A stretch of 64,000 nt of DNA from Paenibacillus sp. FSL R5-0517. GTDB taxonomy: Bacteria > Bacillota > Bacilli > Paenibacillales > Paenibacillaceae. Where the stretch lies: contig NZ_CP150235.1 of assembly GCF_037974355.1 (NCBI RefSeq), forward strand, positions 2,604,001 to 2,668,000, in the 5' to 3' direction. This document shows, piece by piece, positions 23,465-30,881 of this stretch (the first letter of the stretch is position 1; each line of letters opens with the position of its first letter). The notes under the pieces were generated by a model. It was not told the DNA's origin, ran no database searches, and was given only the letters and a program-made list of their open reading frames with translations. The position numbers were made by a program, and so were the translations under genes.

Positions 23465-24097
23465 ATGCATATTAGAGGAGTAATTCTTGAGGGGTACTCA
23501 AATGCCGGGAAGACTTCAGTATTAAAAGCGATTAAACGTTATCAATCACAAGAAGAATCCTCAGAACGGAGCGTAGTTATTCTTGGAGAACATTATTCTC
23601 AAATTTTGAATAATAAACATGGAGAATATGTGAGTCTAACGCGAGAAGAACACATTGAGTTACTTAAAGAGCGGGTTGAAATGCTAAAGAAACTTAACGA
23701 TTGGGCAATTCAACTTGGTCCTGCATCTAGAGGATCTAGGGGACTATTTTATGTGCTGGAGAGGTTTCACTTAAATCATAGAGCTGCATTTGCAGATTCG
23801 GATTTGGATGAGATAAATAAAATAGAAGAACAGCTTGAGTTTTTAAACGCCAAGTGTATTTTGCTTACAATCTCGCCCGAAGTCGTAGAAGAAAGAATCA
23901 AAAGCAGACAACCCGAAGAATGGATCTATAAAACAGAAGAAGAAGTAAGATCGTAGGTAAATGAATTATTAAAAGTCCAAAATGTATTAAGACATCAAGC
24001 TCAAATCTCAAGAGTCCCAACAATCGAAATCAATACAGACGGTAAGGATTGGGATGAGTATGTAAGGGGAATCATGGAGGGCAACGACATTGCTTAA
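23465..24097 (+). pseudogene. P-loop kinase-like gene interrupted by an in-frame TAG (cassette gene)
   Basis: The N-terminal Walker A is GYSNAGKTS (residues 10-18) with LEGYSNAGKTSVLKAIK context, and LERFHLNHRAAF and CILLTISPEVVEERIKSRQ follow, as in thymidylate-kinase-like proteins. TAG at 23954-23956 stops the frame after 163 residues. The same frame continues sensibly for 46 more codons (VNELLKVQNVLRHQ ... IEINTDGKDWDEYVRGIMEG) to TAA at 24095-24097, so a CAG-to-TAG nonsense change is likely. The last codons overlap the left flank of the following site. Confidence 0.75.
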
Positions 24098-24149
24098 CCA
24101 AATGTTCACGCATCGTCGTTAGTGCTCCGCACAAAACGTAAAACTAAAC
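24076..24149 (+). repeat. attC-like site 16 (shortened)
   Basis: GAGGGCAACGACATT, left box GCTTAAC (24092-24098, fits RYYYAAC), AATGTTCACGCATCG; right side ACAAAAC then a degenerate GTAAAAC. The interior is almost gone. Confidence 0.5.
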
Positions 24150-24165
24150 CAGAAGGAGTGATCAT

Positions 24166-24342
24166 TTGATTATTATGATTAATGGATCATTTGGATCCGG
24201 CAAAACCTCGACTTCTCAAAAGCTGCAGCCTTTAATACCTAATAGTATGATTTATGATCCTGAAAAAATGTTCATTCATCGGGCTACCCTCGTTCCAGCA
24301 GAAGTTATGGGTGAATTCAAAGAGAAAAATCAAAATCAATAA
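24166..24342 (+). pseudogene. Truncated P-loop kinase fragment (cassette remnant)
   Basis: TTG 24166 behind AAGGAGTG opens a 58-codon frame starting LIIMINGSFGSGKTSTSQKL, with Walker A GSFGSGKTS, followed by IPNSMIYDPEK as in AAA_33-type kinases. After that the text (MFIHRATL...) is written by sequence like the left arm AATGTTCACGCATCG of the repeat family, so about 120 residues of a normal kinase are missing. Confidence 0.65.
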
Positions 24343-24352
24343 GGGGTGCATA

Positions 24353-25153
24353 ATGGATCGTAAGATTATTCAAACCGCAAAAGAGATTGCAATAACAATT
24401 ATTCGCGAAGCAGGTTTAATCTCTAAGGAGAAGTTTGATAACTTTATTGAACTGAGATCTAAAGATGAATTTGGGGATGTAGTTACTGAAGTTGATCATA
24501 TCTGTGAAGAAATCATGATCAAACAAATACAGAACGTATTTCCAGATCATCAGATACACAGTGAAGAGGCAGGGCTTATCGGAATTGAGCACGATTGGTT
24601 ATGGTTAATTGATCCTTTAGATGGAACTAATAATTTTGCAATTGGTTTACCTGTTTTTTCGATATCCATTACCTTAATGTATAAAAGAGAGCCTGTTCTT
24701 GGAGTAGTCTATGAACCTCTAACAGAACGTTTATTTGTATCTGTTATTGGTGAAGGGACAAGCTGTAATAATCGACGAATACAATTGAAGAGTAACCCGA
24801 ATATGCTCAAAGGAAATATAGGTTGGATCCAAGGTCACAGAGTACAAAACGACCCACTAGCAGTAAAACTAAGACAATACATTGATATCAGATTCAAGCG
24901 AATGTTAAGATTATGGGCTCCAACGCTTCAATGGTGTATGTTGGCCAAAGGAGATATTGATGGAATTGTTCTGTACAATTCTGAAGGTGATGACTTGTAC
25001 TCAGGTATCTTAATGGTCAAGGAAGCGGGGGGACTTGTTATAGATCTTGAAGGAAATAAGTTTAATGGAATGAAAGAAGAACCTTATTTAATTGCATGTC
25101 ACCCAGACCACAAAGAAGAATTATTGCAAATTGTAAGGGAAGGATTGAGTTAA
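24353..25153 (+). CDS. Inositol monophosphatase family protein (cassette gene)
   Basis: 266 aa, the full family length. The metal-site motifs are present in order: VTEVD (about residue 44), HSEEAG (about residue 70), WLIDPLDGTNNF (about residues 85-96) and a late GDDLYSGILMVKEAGG, where the canonical WDxA is replaced by DDLYSG. It is a cytoplasmic Mg-dependent phosphatase acting on inositol phosphate, PAP or related sugars. ATG 24353 is chosen because AAGGGGTGCATA lies directly before it; the open frame extends upstream into the kinase fragment but has no ribosome site. Confidence 0.87.
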   Translation: MDRKIIQTAKEIAITIIREAGLISKEKFDNFIELRSKDEFGDVVTEVDHICEEIMIKQIQNVFPDHQIHSEEAGLIGIEHDWLWLIDPLDGTNNFAIGLPVFSISITLMYKREPVLGVVYEPLTERLFVSVIGEGTSCNNRRIQLKSNPNMLKGNIGWIQGHRVQNDPLAVKLRQYIDIRFKRMLRLWAPTLQWCMLAKGDIDGIVLYNSEGDDLYSGILMVKEAGGLVIDLEGNKFNGMKEEPYLIACHPDHKEELLQIVREGLS

Positions 25154-25157
25154 TACC

Positions 25158-25277
25158 GAGAAGCAATAGGCAGGGAAGAGAATTAAGCAGACACATCCGT
25201 ACCGACGTAATCATGCTCGCTCCCATTGGTCACCTAAGTCATTACTATGTTGTTGATACAGAAATGTTATCGGAAAC
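25158..25277 (+). repeat. attC-like site 17 (left box lost)
   Basis: GACACATCCGTACCGACGTA, GCTCCCATTGGTCACCTAAG parallels the interior of site 5. The right end is GTTGATACAGAAAT, then GTTATCG (25266-25272) and GAAAC. Confidence 0.5.
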
Positions 25278-25316
25278 ATTCGTAAATACTTTATTTATTG
25301 CGGGGGGATCTCAAGG

Positions 25317-25859
25317 ATGCGTATAAAGTCAATAATTATTGAAGAATACAACAATGAATGGCCTGAAATGTTTTTTGATCTGAAATCTATCTTAGAACAT
25401 AAACTCGGGGATCTAGTACTTAGAATCGAGCACGTTGGTAGTACTGCAGTACCTGGACTAGCGGCAAAACCTATTTTAGATATTGATGTGGTAATTGATT
25501 CTATGGCTTTACTCCCAGATGTAATTCAAGGATTAGAAAGTTTAGGTTACGATCATGAAGGAAATTTGGGCGTTGAGAACAGAGAAGCTTTTGCAAGGAA
25601 AGATGCAAATGTTCCCTATAGTATAGTGAAAATAAAGAAACCTGAACATCATCTATATGTTTGTAATAAAGAGAGCAAAGAGTTATTAAGACATATTTCA
25701 TTCAGAGATGCATTAATTAGCAATTCCGAATATGTAGTCGAATATGCCAATCTAAAGCAAGAACTTGCTATTAAATATAGAGAAAATCGTCAGTCTTATA
25801 CGGCTGGGAAGACCGAATTTGTAAATAAAGTACTTAATGAATGTGGAAAGAATTTGTAG
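25317..25859 (+). CDS. GrpB family protein (nucleotidyltransferase fold) (cassette gene)
   Basis: 180 aa. The GrpB/UPF0157 signature is complete: EYNNEWPEMFFDLKSIL at residues 10-26, RIEHVGSTAVPGLAAKPILD (residues 37-56, the GS...D core of the nucleotidyltransferase fold), and HHLYVCNKESKELLRHISFR. These proteins often occur beside or fused to CoaE or acetyltransferases, and their reaction is unsettled. ATG 25317 is preceded by GGGGGGATCTCAAG. It lies between sites 17 and 18. Confidence 0.88.
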   Translation: MRIKSIIIEEYNNEWPEMFFDLKSILEHKLGDLVLRIEHVGSTAVPGLAAKPILDIDVVIDSMALLPDVIQGLESLGYDHEGNLGVENREAFARKDANVPYSIVKIKKPEHHLYVCNKESKELLRHISFRDALISNSEYVVEYANLKQELAIKYRENRQSYTAGKTEFVNKVLNECGKNL

Positions 25860-25934
25860 GTAGTTCATGGGTCATGGGTATAAAAAACACTTTGCATTTG
25901 CCCTGGATCATTTATAAGAAGTTCAAAGAAATCG

Positions 25935-26030
25935 GTATAAGGCGATACATTCAACGGGCTAAGTCTATCGACCTAATTTAAGCCGCTTGACGCTTGAACC
26001 TCAGGAAATGCACAAACATTAGATGAAAAC
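25935..26030 (+). repeat. attC-like site 18 (degenerate)
   Basis: GGCGATACATTCAACGGGCT and GACCTAATTTAAGCCGCTTG follow the pattern of site 9. The right end is CAAAC then ATTAGAT (26018-26024) and GAAAAC. The left box is not recognisable. Confidence 0.45.
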
Positions 26031-26056
26031 CCGATGAATTATGAGGAGGCATTTCA

Positions 26057-26848
26057 TTGAAGTATTCTACAGTTGTTTTAGATTTGGACGGTACATTTTT
26101 AAATTCTAAAAACCAAGTCTCTGAAAGAAACTTTGAAGCCGTACTTTCCTGTTATCAGAGGGGGATGAGAATAATCTTTGCAACAGCACGCCCTCCTAGA
26201 GCTGTAAAGTTTTTTCTTCCTAAAGAGTTGTTGGATATTGGAGCGTTTGTGTATTATAACGGAGCACAAACAATATGTAATAAATCCATGACCAAATTTT
26301 ATGAATCAATTCCATCTGATTTAACTTCCGAAATCATCGATTATTGCTTACATCATTATCCGCAACTCGATCTGACAATGGAAGTAAAAGATGAATGGTT
26401 TGGCTTACGACAATATAACTATACTACCACAATGAATGCAAGGTCTAACCCAATAGTTAAATCATTGAGAGAATTAAAACAATATGAAGCTACGAAGATA
26501 TTGCTCTCAGGCAAACATCAGATTCCAGGACTTATTTCTAAGTTTGGACAGCAAGTAAATATACTGATTACGGATAAAAATCAACTGATTCAAATAATGC
26601 CACTTCAAGCATCGAAAGAGTTAGCAATTACTAGACTTTGCAATATATACAATGAAGAACTGGATTCATTGATTGTATTTGGTGATGATCACAATGATGT
26701 AGGATTGTTCAAGTCAGCTGCATATTCAATAGCAATGGGGAATGCAGTAGTTGAATTGAAAGATATTGCAGATGAAATAACAGAAACTAATGATAACGAT
26801 GGAGTAGCAATAATCTTAGAAGGATTGTGTGGGAAACAGAAACTCTAG
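26057..26848 (+). CDS. Cof-type HAD-IIB phosphatase (cassette gene)
   Basis: 263 aa. Motif I is LDLDGTFLNS (residues 8-17), motif II is FATARPP (about residue 43), the Lys-containing region is around ASKELAITRL (about residues 185-195), and motif IV is FGDDHNDVGLF (about residues 215-225). The large alpha/beta cap between motifs II and III is that of the Cof/YidA sugar-phosphate phosphatases. It starts at TTG 26057 behind GAGGAGGC. It is followed immediately by a well-formed attC-like site (19). Confidence 0.88.
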   Translation: MKYSTVVLDLDGTFLNSKNQVSERNFEAVLSCYQRGMRIIFATARPPRAVKFFLPKELLDIGAFVYYNGAQTICNKSMTKFYESIPSDLTSEIIDYCLHHYPQLDLTMEVKDEWFGLRQYNYTTTMNARSNPIVKSLRELKQYEATKILLSGKHQIPGLISKFGQQVNILITDKNQLIQIMPLQASKELAITRLCNIYNEELDSLIVFGDDHNDVGLFKSAAYSIAMGNAVVELKDIADEITETNDNDGVAIILEGLCGKQKL

Positions 26849-27000
26849 ATTTCATCATCTAACACAACATTCGCACTACAAGTCATTGGCTCTTGATCTG
26901 GTAGAAGTATATTGAAGATGAAGGAGATTTATATAACTATCCCCTAAGATAAGAGCTACCTAAGTCGGCTCGGGTCGTGAATATAGGAACGTTAGATGAG
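26848..27000 (+). repeat. attC-like site 19
   Basis: Left box ATCTAAC (26857-26863) with an outer extension TCATCTAAC; right box GTTAGAT (26991-26997) then GAG. Right arm GGGTCGTGAATATAGGAAC is intact, left arm AACATTCGCAC altered. The interior CCCCTAAGATAAGAGCTACC then TAAGTCGGCTCG matches site 4. Confidence 0.8.
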
Positions 27001-27085
27001 CTCAGTACAAGAATCGGTGTCAGAATAAAAAACATGGTATCTTGTAATAAATACATTACATTATATTTAAAAAGGAGAATTGAAA

Positions 27086-27661
27086 ATGAGAAAACTCGTT
27101 TTATTTCTGCACGCTTCACTTGATGGGTTTGTAGAAGGATCGAACGGTGAAATGGACATTGGCTGGGTTTCCTACGATGCTGATTTGGAGAAACACGCGC
27201 AAGAAGTTTTGAGTACTGCTGACACTGTCCTTTGGGGACGTGGAACTTATCAGATGATGCATAGTTACTGGCCATCTGTGTCTTCAGACCCATCAGCTTC
27301 ACCGTATGAACGGAATCATGCTGAATGGATCGAAAAGACAGCCAAAATCGTATTTTCCACAACGCTGGAGAAAGTGGAATGGAACAATTCCAGACTGGTG
27401 AAAGAAGATGTCGAGGAAGAGATTAGGAACCTCAAACAGCAGCCAGGCAAGGATATGGTTATCCTCGGCAGTCCCAGGTTTGCGCATCACATGATGGGTC
27501 TTGATCTAATCGATGAGTACAAAATCACAGTGTCTCCTGTCCTGATCGGTAGCGGGTTGCCATTGTTTCAAGGACTCCAAGAGAAGACCAATCTTAAGCT
27601 TATTGAAAATAAAACTTTCAAGTCGGGAGCTATTGGTCTCTGCTACCAGGCGGTTAGATGA
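27086..27661 (+). CDS. Dihydrofolate reductase family protein (RibD C-terminal-like) (last cassette gene)
   Basis: 191 aa. It starts MRKLVLFLHASLDGFVEG, then TADTVLWGRGTYQMM (about residue 45), DMVILGSPRFAHHMMGLDLI (about residue 130) and a closing GSGLPLFQG. This is the pattern of YyaP/YwjB-type RibD-C/DHFR-like reductases, which probably bind NADPH; the substrate is unknown. ATG 27086 is preferred over TTG 27080 with GGAG about 8 nt before. It is less AT-rich than most of the array genes. A perfect hairpin, not a normal site, follows. Confidence 0.85.
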   Translation: MRKLVLFLHASLDGFVEGSNGEMDIGWVSYDADLEKHAQEVLSTADTVLWGRGTYQMMHSYWPSVSSDPSASPYERNHAEWIEKTAKIVFSTTLEKVEWNNSRLVKEDVEEEIRNLKQQPGKDMVILGSPRFAHHMMGLDLIDEYKITVSPVLIGSGLPLFQGLQEKTNLKLIENKTFKSGAIGLCYQAVR

Positions 27662-27734
27662 CTAGCCTCGTGAAGTAGTTTGGATCACCAAATCAGTCGA
27701 CGGGGCTTACTACAAACCGATAGTTAAAAACGCA

Positions 27735-27779
27735 GCCTTTGGCATAACGTTGTTGAATGCACAACGTTATGCCAAAGGC
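27735..27779. repeat. Perfect 19-bp inverted repeat (hairpin) at the array's right end
   Basis: GCCTTTGGCATAACGTTGT, loop TGAATGC, ACAACGTTATGCCAAAGGC. All 19 pairs match. The stem contains GCATAAC and GTTATGC, which resemble the outer boxes of the nearby sites. There is no T run, so it is unlike a terminator. Confidence 0.75.
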
Positions 27780-27819
27780 AAAGAAACGTATCAACCATGA
27801 AAATCAAAGGACGAAAGTA

Positions 27820-28143
27820 ATGAATAAGAAGACATATCTTGTAAATATAGCTTATCTAATTGACTTAACTGACGATGAATATAAAGAAATCGATGGGGAT
27901 TTGACTCCTGTACTAGAGAACGAAATTACAATAAGGAAAGATCTGAAATTACAATGGGTGAGTAGTTCCTCTGTGTATCTCGATCCAGAAGTAATGAATT
28001 GCGGAAGGTGTGCAAAATGTAATTCATGGGCAACTGATAGAGAAAAACTAAATCATATGGATGAACTTAATAATGGAGCAGTTATTGAAGGGCAATTGCT
28101 TTGTGATGAGTGTTTGCCAGAGGAGCATCGATGGGCTTTTTAA
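27820..28143 (+). CDS. Small zinc-ribbon-like protein of unknown function
   Basis: 107 aa. The C-terminal half has two CxxC pairs (CGRCAKC near residue 65 and CDEC near residue 98) that could bind one zinc ion. The N-terminal half is YLVNIAYLIDLTDDEYKEID, a strand-helix followed by acidic turns. Nothing catalytic is visible. ATG 27820 follows AAAGGACGAAAGTA; the frame is open upstream through the hairpin but has no ribosome site. Its stop is only 3 nt from the next gene, which lacks its own N-terminus. Confidence 0.65.
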   Translation: MNKKTYLVNIAYLIDLTDDEYKEIDGDLTPVLENEITIRKDLKLQWVSSSSVYLDPEVMNCGRCAKCNSWATDREKLNHMDELNNGAVIEGQLLCDECLPEEHRWAF

Positions 28144-28146
28144 ATC

Positions 28147-28587
28147 ATGGATCAATTTTTATATCCTCATTCGAGGAATGAGACGGAGTCCTTTTTTAGA
28201 ACAATGGTTGAAGGTAAGTCGAGTAATAGAAGTTTTATTATAGCGTTTAGAGAATCACTCGAATATTTGGGTCAAATAGATCTATATAGGATAGATTGGA
28301 AGAATCGATTTGCATATTTGGCTATCGTTATAGGGAAAAAAGATCAATTGGGAAAAGGTTATGGTAGTGAAGCAATAAAAGTACTACAGAAATTTGTCTT
28401 CGAGGAATTAAACTTAAATAGGTTAGAGCTTGAGGTATACGAATATAACGAGAGAGCATATAAAAGTTATGTTAAATGTGGGTTTAAGGAAGAAGGGAGA
28501 TATAGAAATAAGATATATAAGAAAGGTAAATATTGGGATGTTATTTGTATGAGTATTTTAAAAGATGAATTTGATAGGAGGAATTAG
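28147..28587 (+). CDS. GNAT acetyltransferase (RimL-like), N-terminally shortened
   Basis: 146 aa against about 175-185 aa for the RimJ/RimL group. It begins MDQFLYPHSRNETESFF, which in intact relatives follows some 30 residues further in, so beta1-alpha1 is missing. The acetyl-CoA core is present: AIVIGKKDQLGKGYGSEAIK (motif A QxGKGYG at about residues 64-72) and NERAYKSYVKCGFKEEG at the end. No ribosome site precedes ATG 28147, and it starts right after the previous stop. It may be a deletion product and inactive, or be translated by coupling. Confidence 0.65.
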   Translation: MDQFLYPHSRNETESFFRTMVEGKSSNRSFIIAFRESLEYLGQIDLYRIDWKNRFAYLAIVIGKKDQLGKGYGSEAIKVLQKFVFEELNLNRLELEVYEYNERAYKSYVKCGFKEEGRYRNKIYKKGKYWDVICMSILKDEFDRRN

Positions 28588-28588
28588 A

Positions 28589-28990
28589 ATGAAATTTATC
28601 GTGTCTGCTAGTGTAATCGTTCTCAATGAACATAATGAGATTTTACTCATGAAAGGTCGAAGAGGCTGGGAAATGCCTCAAGGTTGTGTTGAAGAAGGAG
28701 AGACTATTAGGCAGGCAGCAGTTCGCGAAGTGAAAGAGGAGACAGGGATTGAAATTGAATTAATTAAATTTTGTGGTTTGTATCAAAACATAACGCGCGG
28801 CGTATGCAACAATATATTTACTGGAAAACCGATTGGTGGAGCTTTAACTACGAGTGATGAAAGTGAAGAGGTGGGTTACTTTACTTTAGAAGAAGCTGGG
28901 CAAATGATAACATGGGGAAATTTCTATGACAGAATTCATAATGCATTAGATGAGAAAAGCCATCCATTTTTGATTGAATTTTCAGAATAA
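28589..28990 (+). CDS. NUDIX hydrolase
   Basis: 133 aa. The complete Nudix box GCVEEGETIRQAAVREVKEE then TGI (residues 33-55; pattern GxxxxxExxxxxxxREUxEExGU) follows ILLMKGRRGWEMPQG. It hydrolyses nucleoside diphosphate derivatives with Mg2+, cytoplasmic; the exact substrate is unknown. ATG 28589 has AGGAGG about 8 nt upstream and lies 1 nt after the GNAT stop, so the two genes are co-transcribed. Confidence 0.9.
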   Translation: MKFIVSASVIVLNEHNEILLMKGRRGWEMPQGCVEEGETIRQAAVREVKEETGIEIELIKFCGLYQNITRGVCNNIFTGKPIGGALTTSDESEEVGYFTLEEAGQMITWGNFYDRIHNALDEKSHPFLIEFSE

Positions 28991-29160
28991 GGGCACTCAT
29001 TATAGTAGACTCTATCTTATAGTGGCTCCTCTCTTGGTTGGTGATGCTCCGAACAACACCATTCTACCGAATATTGGGGCGATTTTTATATAATTGTACC
29101 TTCGTTTGACTTAGGTTTAATTGTGCTAGTTTTCTAATTAGCATACAGAGTTCAATAGAA

Positions 29161-29193
29161 GAAGCAGCCTGATAATAAAGGTTGCTTCTTTTT
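29161..29193 (+). terminator. Terminator at the right border region
   Basis: GAAGCAGCC, loop TGATAATAAA, GGTTGCTTCTTTTT. It resembles the terminator at 10699-10776 in its stem (GCAGCC) and in being directly followed by the TTCGCA...TATATT element. Confidence 0.8.
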
Positions 29194-29204
29194 CGCTTTT
29201 ACAC

Positions 29205-29233
29205 TTCGCAAATGGAACATTGTGGGTTATATT
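29205..29233 (+). promoter_or_regulatory. Promoter-like element, right copy of the flanking pair
   Basis: TTCGCA - 17 nt - TATATT inside CACTTCGCAAATGGA...GTGGGTTATATT, nearly the same as 10792-10820. It probably drives the DinB gene at 29278. Confidence 0.55.
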
Positions 29234-29277
29234 GGATATGATTTGGTTCTATAGTAGGAAATTGGAGGTACTCAACT

Positions 29278-29805
29278 TTGGATGAAAATATACGCTTTCC
29301 GATAGGACACTTTGAGCCAAGTCTTAACTTCTCTAATGAGGACCGAATTCACATTATAGGTCAAATTCCCGGAATTACGAAGACCTTAAAAGAGATTACA
29401 CAACATCTCAATGATGATCAACTCTGTACTCCTTATCGTGAAGGCGGTTGGACAATCACACAGATTGTGCACCACCTTGCGGACAATGATATGAACGCTT
29501 ATATCAGGTTCAAGAGAGCATTAACTGAAGAGGAACCGATGGCAAGCTCGTATCGAGAGGATTTATGGGCATCATTACATGATTACAAGAGTATGCCCAT
29601 CGAAGAATCAATTTTGCTGATGGAGATACTGGACAAGCGATTTCTCGCTCTACTGTATGGTTTACATCGGGATCAGTTTAGACGAAAACTCGGAACAGAA
29701 GTGTTAGGTACAATTACACTGGATATCGCGATTCAAAGATTTGTATGGCACGGGCAGCATCATATTGCTCAAATTAAATCTTGTATAACATCGCAAGGGT
29801 GGTAG
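29278..29805 (+). CDS. DinB/YfiT family metal-dependent hydrolase or bacillithiol transferase-like protein
   Basis: 175 aa. It starts RFPIGHFEPS, typical of the YfiT (BstA) branch, with the metal-binding histidines in VHHLADNDMN (about residue 67) and WHGQHHIAQI (about residues 160-168). The four-helix DinB fold binds Zn or Ni. Members of this branch transfer bacillithiol to toxic electrophiles, or are of unknown activity. It starts at TTG 29278 behind TTGGAGG. It is transcribed from the promoter-like element just upstream. Confidence 0.87.
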   Translation: MDENIRFPIGHFEPSLNFSNEDRIHIIGQIPGITKTLKEITQHLNDDQLCTPYREGGWTITQIVHHLADNDMNAYIRFKRALTEEEPMASSYREDLWASLHDYKSMPIEESILLMEILDKRFLALLYGLHRDQFRRKLGTEVLGTITLDIAIQRFVWHGQHHIAQIKSCITSQGW

Positions 29806-29839
29806 GGTCTTATACATATCTCAAGTGTGGAGGTAATAT

Positions 29840-30235
29840 ATGGGGAATGGAAGGATTCTGGGCATAGCATATAATGTAATTCCAGTGAAAGACCTTGATG
29901 TATCAGCCGCTTGGTTTGTAAAACATTTTGCATTTAACATTCGCCACCAACGCGAAGGATATTTGAGTTTATTTCGGGGGAGTCGCCCAATATTGGATTT
30001 GATCCAAAGCGATCATGTAACACGAGCGACATTTGAAGTGCATCAGAAAAAGAGATGGGTCATTACATTTTTCACTGATGACATCGGTTCTTTACATAAC
30101 TATCTAACATCAGAGAATGTGAAAGTAGGGGCTATTAGTGATGAGGGACACTATGGGAAGTTTTTTGTGTTAGAAGATCTGGACGGCAACTTATTTGATG
30201 TGTGGGAACACCATGATTGTGAATTGAATTTTTAA
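29840..30235 (+). CDS. VOC (glyoxalase/bleomycin resistance-like) family protein
   Basis: 131 aa, a single vicinal-oxygen-chelate unit pair: YNVIPVKDLDVSAAWFVKHF at residues 11-30 and DEGHYGKFFVLEDLDGNLFD then VWE near the C-terminus. The final Glu (DVWE) and His (VTFF...H) are in the usual metal positions only in part, so it may bind rather than transform its ligand. It follows the DinB gene by 35 bp with GTGGAGG before ATG 29840, so the two are probably one operon. Confidence 0.82.
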   Translation: MGNGRILGIAYNVIPVKDLDVSAAWFVKHFAFNIRHQREGYLSLFRGSRPILDLIQSDHVTRATFEVHQKKRWVITFFTDDIGSLHNYLTSENVKVGAISDEGHYGKFFVLEDLDGNLFDVWEHHDCELNF

Positions 30236-30287
30236 TGAGGAACTTTGGTCAGCTGCTATCATTAACCGAGGGATTTGGGGGATACGA

Positions 30288-30827
30288 ATGTTGATTGAAG
30301 ACGAGAAAATATATCCTGACTGTTCAGTTGAAATAAGAATAGTAGAAGTTGGCGGCTTAACAAAGCCACAGCTTATTCAGAAACTGGACCAACACTCTAT
30401 TTTATTGAATAAATATGGAGAACAGTTGTTACATGATGAGAGATTTATAGTTTCGAGTGTAAAGCAAAGCTTGCAAACGGTTGAGTTGACCGTCAGACAA
30501 CTTGGATTTTCGGAGGGTGCTACAACTCTCCAGTTATTTCGAATAGCAAATGAACTTGGATTGGAATCTTGTCCGGTTGAGTTAGGACCTTATCTAAGAC
30601 TGCAATATTTGGATCAGCCCGAGATAGGTTCTACCAACATTTCAGAGGAGAAAAAGGCTCCGTCTGGCTCCCTTACCATAGCCTCTGAAGCCCTTACGGA
30701 GGATATAGATTTTCCAAAAGGTTTTTATCTCAGACGAATAAACGACAAGTTATGGTTACGAGGATATCTTGCGGACCATTTGCATATTTGGAGTCCTCAT
30801 GATTGCTTTATCTTCTGTCGCGCTTAG
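30288..30827 (+). CDS. Conserved-looking hypothetical protein
   Basis: 179 aa with no signal peptide or membrane segment. Recognisable stretches are VEVGGLTKPQLIQKLDQHSI-like helix text, VELTVRQLGFSEGATTLQLF, and LGLESCPVELGPYLRLQYLD. I recall similar hypothetical proteins in Bacillus and Paenibacillus but cannot name a family. GGGGGATACGA precedes ATG 30288. It lies in a run of single accessory genes on the + strand. Confidence 0.6.
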   Translation: MLIEDEKIYPDCSVEIRIVEVGGLTKPQLIQKLDQHSILLNKYGEQLLHDERFIVSSVKQSLQTVELTVRQLGFSEGATTLQLFRIANELGLESCPVELGPYLRLQYLDQPEIGSTNISEEKKAPSGSLTIASEALTEDIDFPKGFYLRRINDKLWLRGYLADHLHIWSPHDCFIFCRA

Positions 30828-30881
30828 CTTCTATTGTGTGAAGATCGAAAGGTATTTTGAAAGAAAAGGAGTGAAAGACCA

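Larger units (their letters stand above)
10914..27661 (+). mobile_element. Integron-like gene cassette array without integrase (CALIN-like)
   Basis: About 23 genes or gene remnants, every one on the + strand, mostly one gene per unit. Most units are followed by a repeat whose outer ends read RYYYAAC-like on the left (often ATCTAAC) and GTTRRRY-like on the right (often GTTAGAT), with inner arms TATTCACG / CGTGAATA. The conserved outer arms, variable middle, same-strand orientation, unrelated accessory cargo and AT-rich composition are the hallmarks of integron cassettes. No tyrosine recombinase gene is present in the window. Individual sites and genes are listed separately. Decay is visible between 15.8 and 24.4 kb (half-sites, frameshifts). 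Confidence 0.75.

Noticed and set aside
23954..23956. Recoding of TAG (readthrough) in the kinase gene
   Set aside because: A single nonsense change (CAG to TAG) is simpler, and other broken genes lie around it; no recoding signal was seen.
11490..27000. Reading the sites as rho-independent terminators
   Set aside because: The stems are not followed by T runs; most sites end in GTTAGATGAAAT-like sequence. Effects on RNA are not excluded, but terminator structure is absent.
10914..27661. Reading the repeats as a CRISPR array
   Set aside because: The repeats are about 95-215 bp, internally folded and separated by whole genes, with no short regular spacers and no cas genes.
10699..29233. Possibility that the array contains its own integrase or transposase
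   Set aside because: All open frames in the region were read; none shows tyrosine recombinase (R..HxxR..Y), serine recombinase or DDE transposase motifs.
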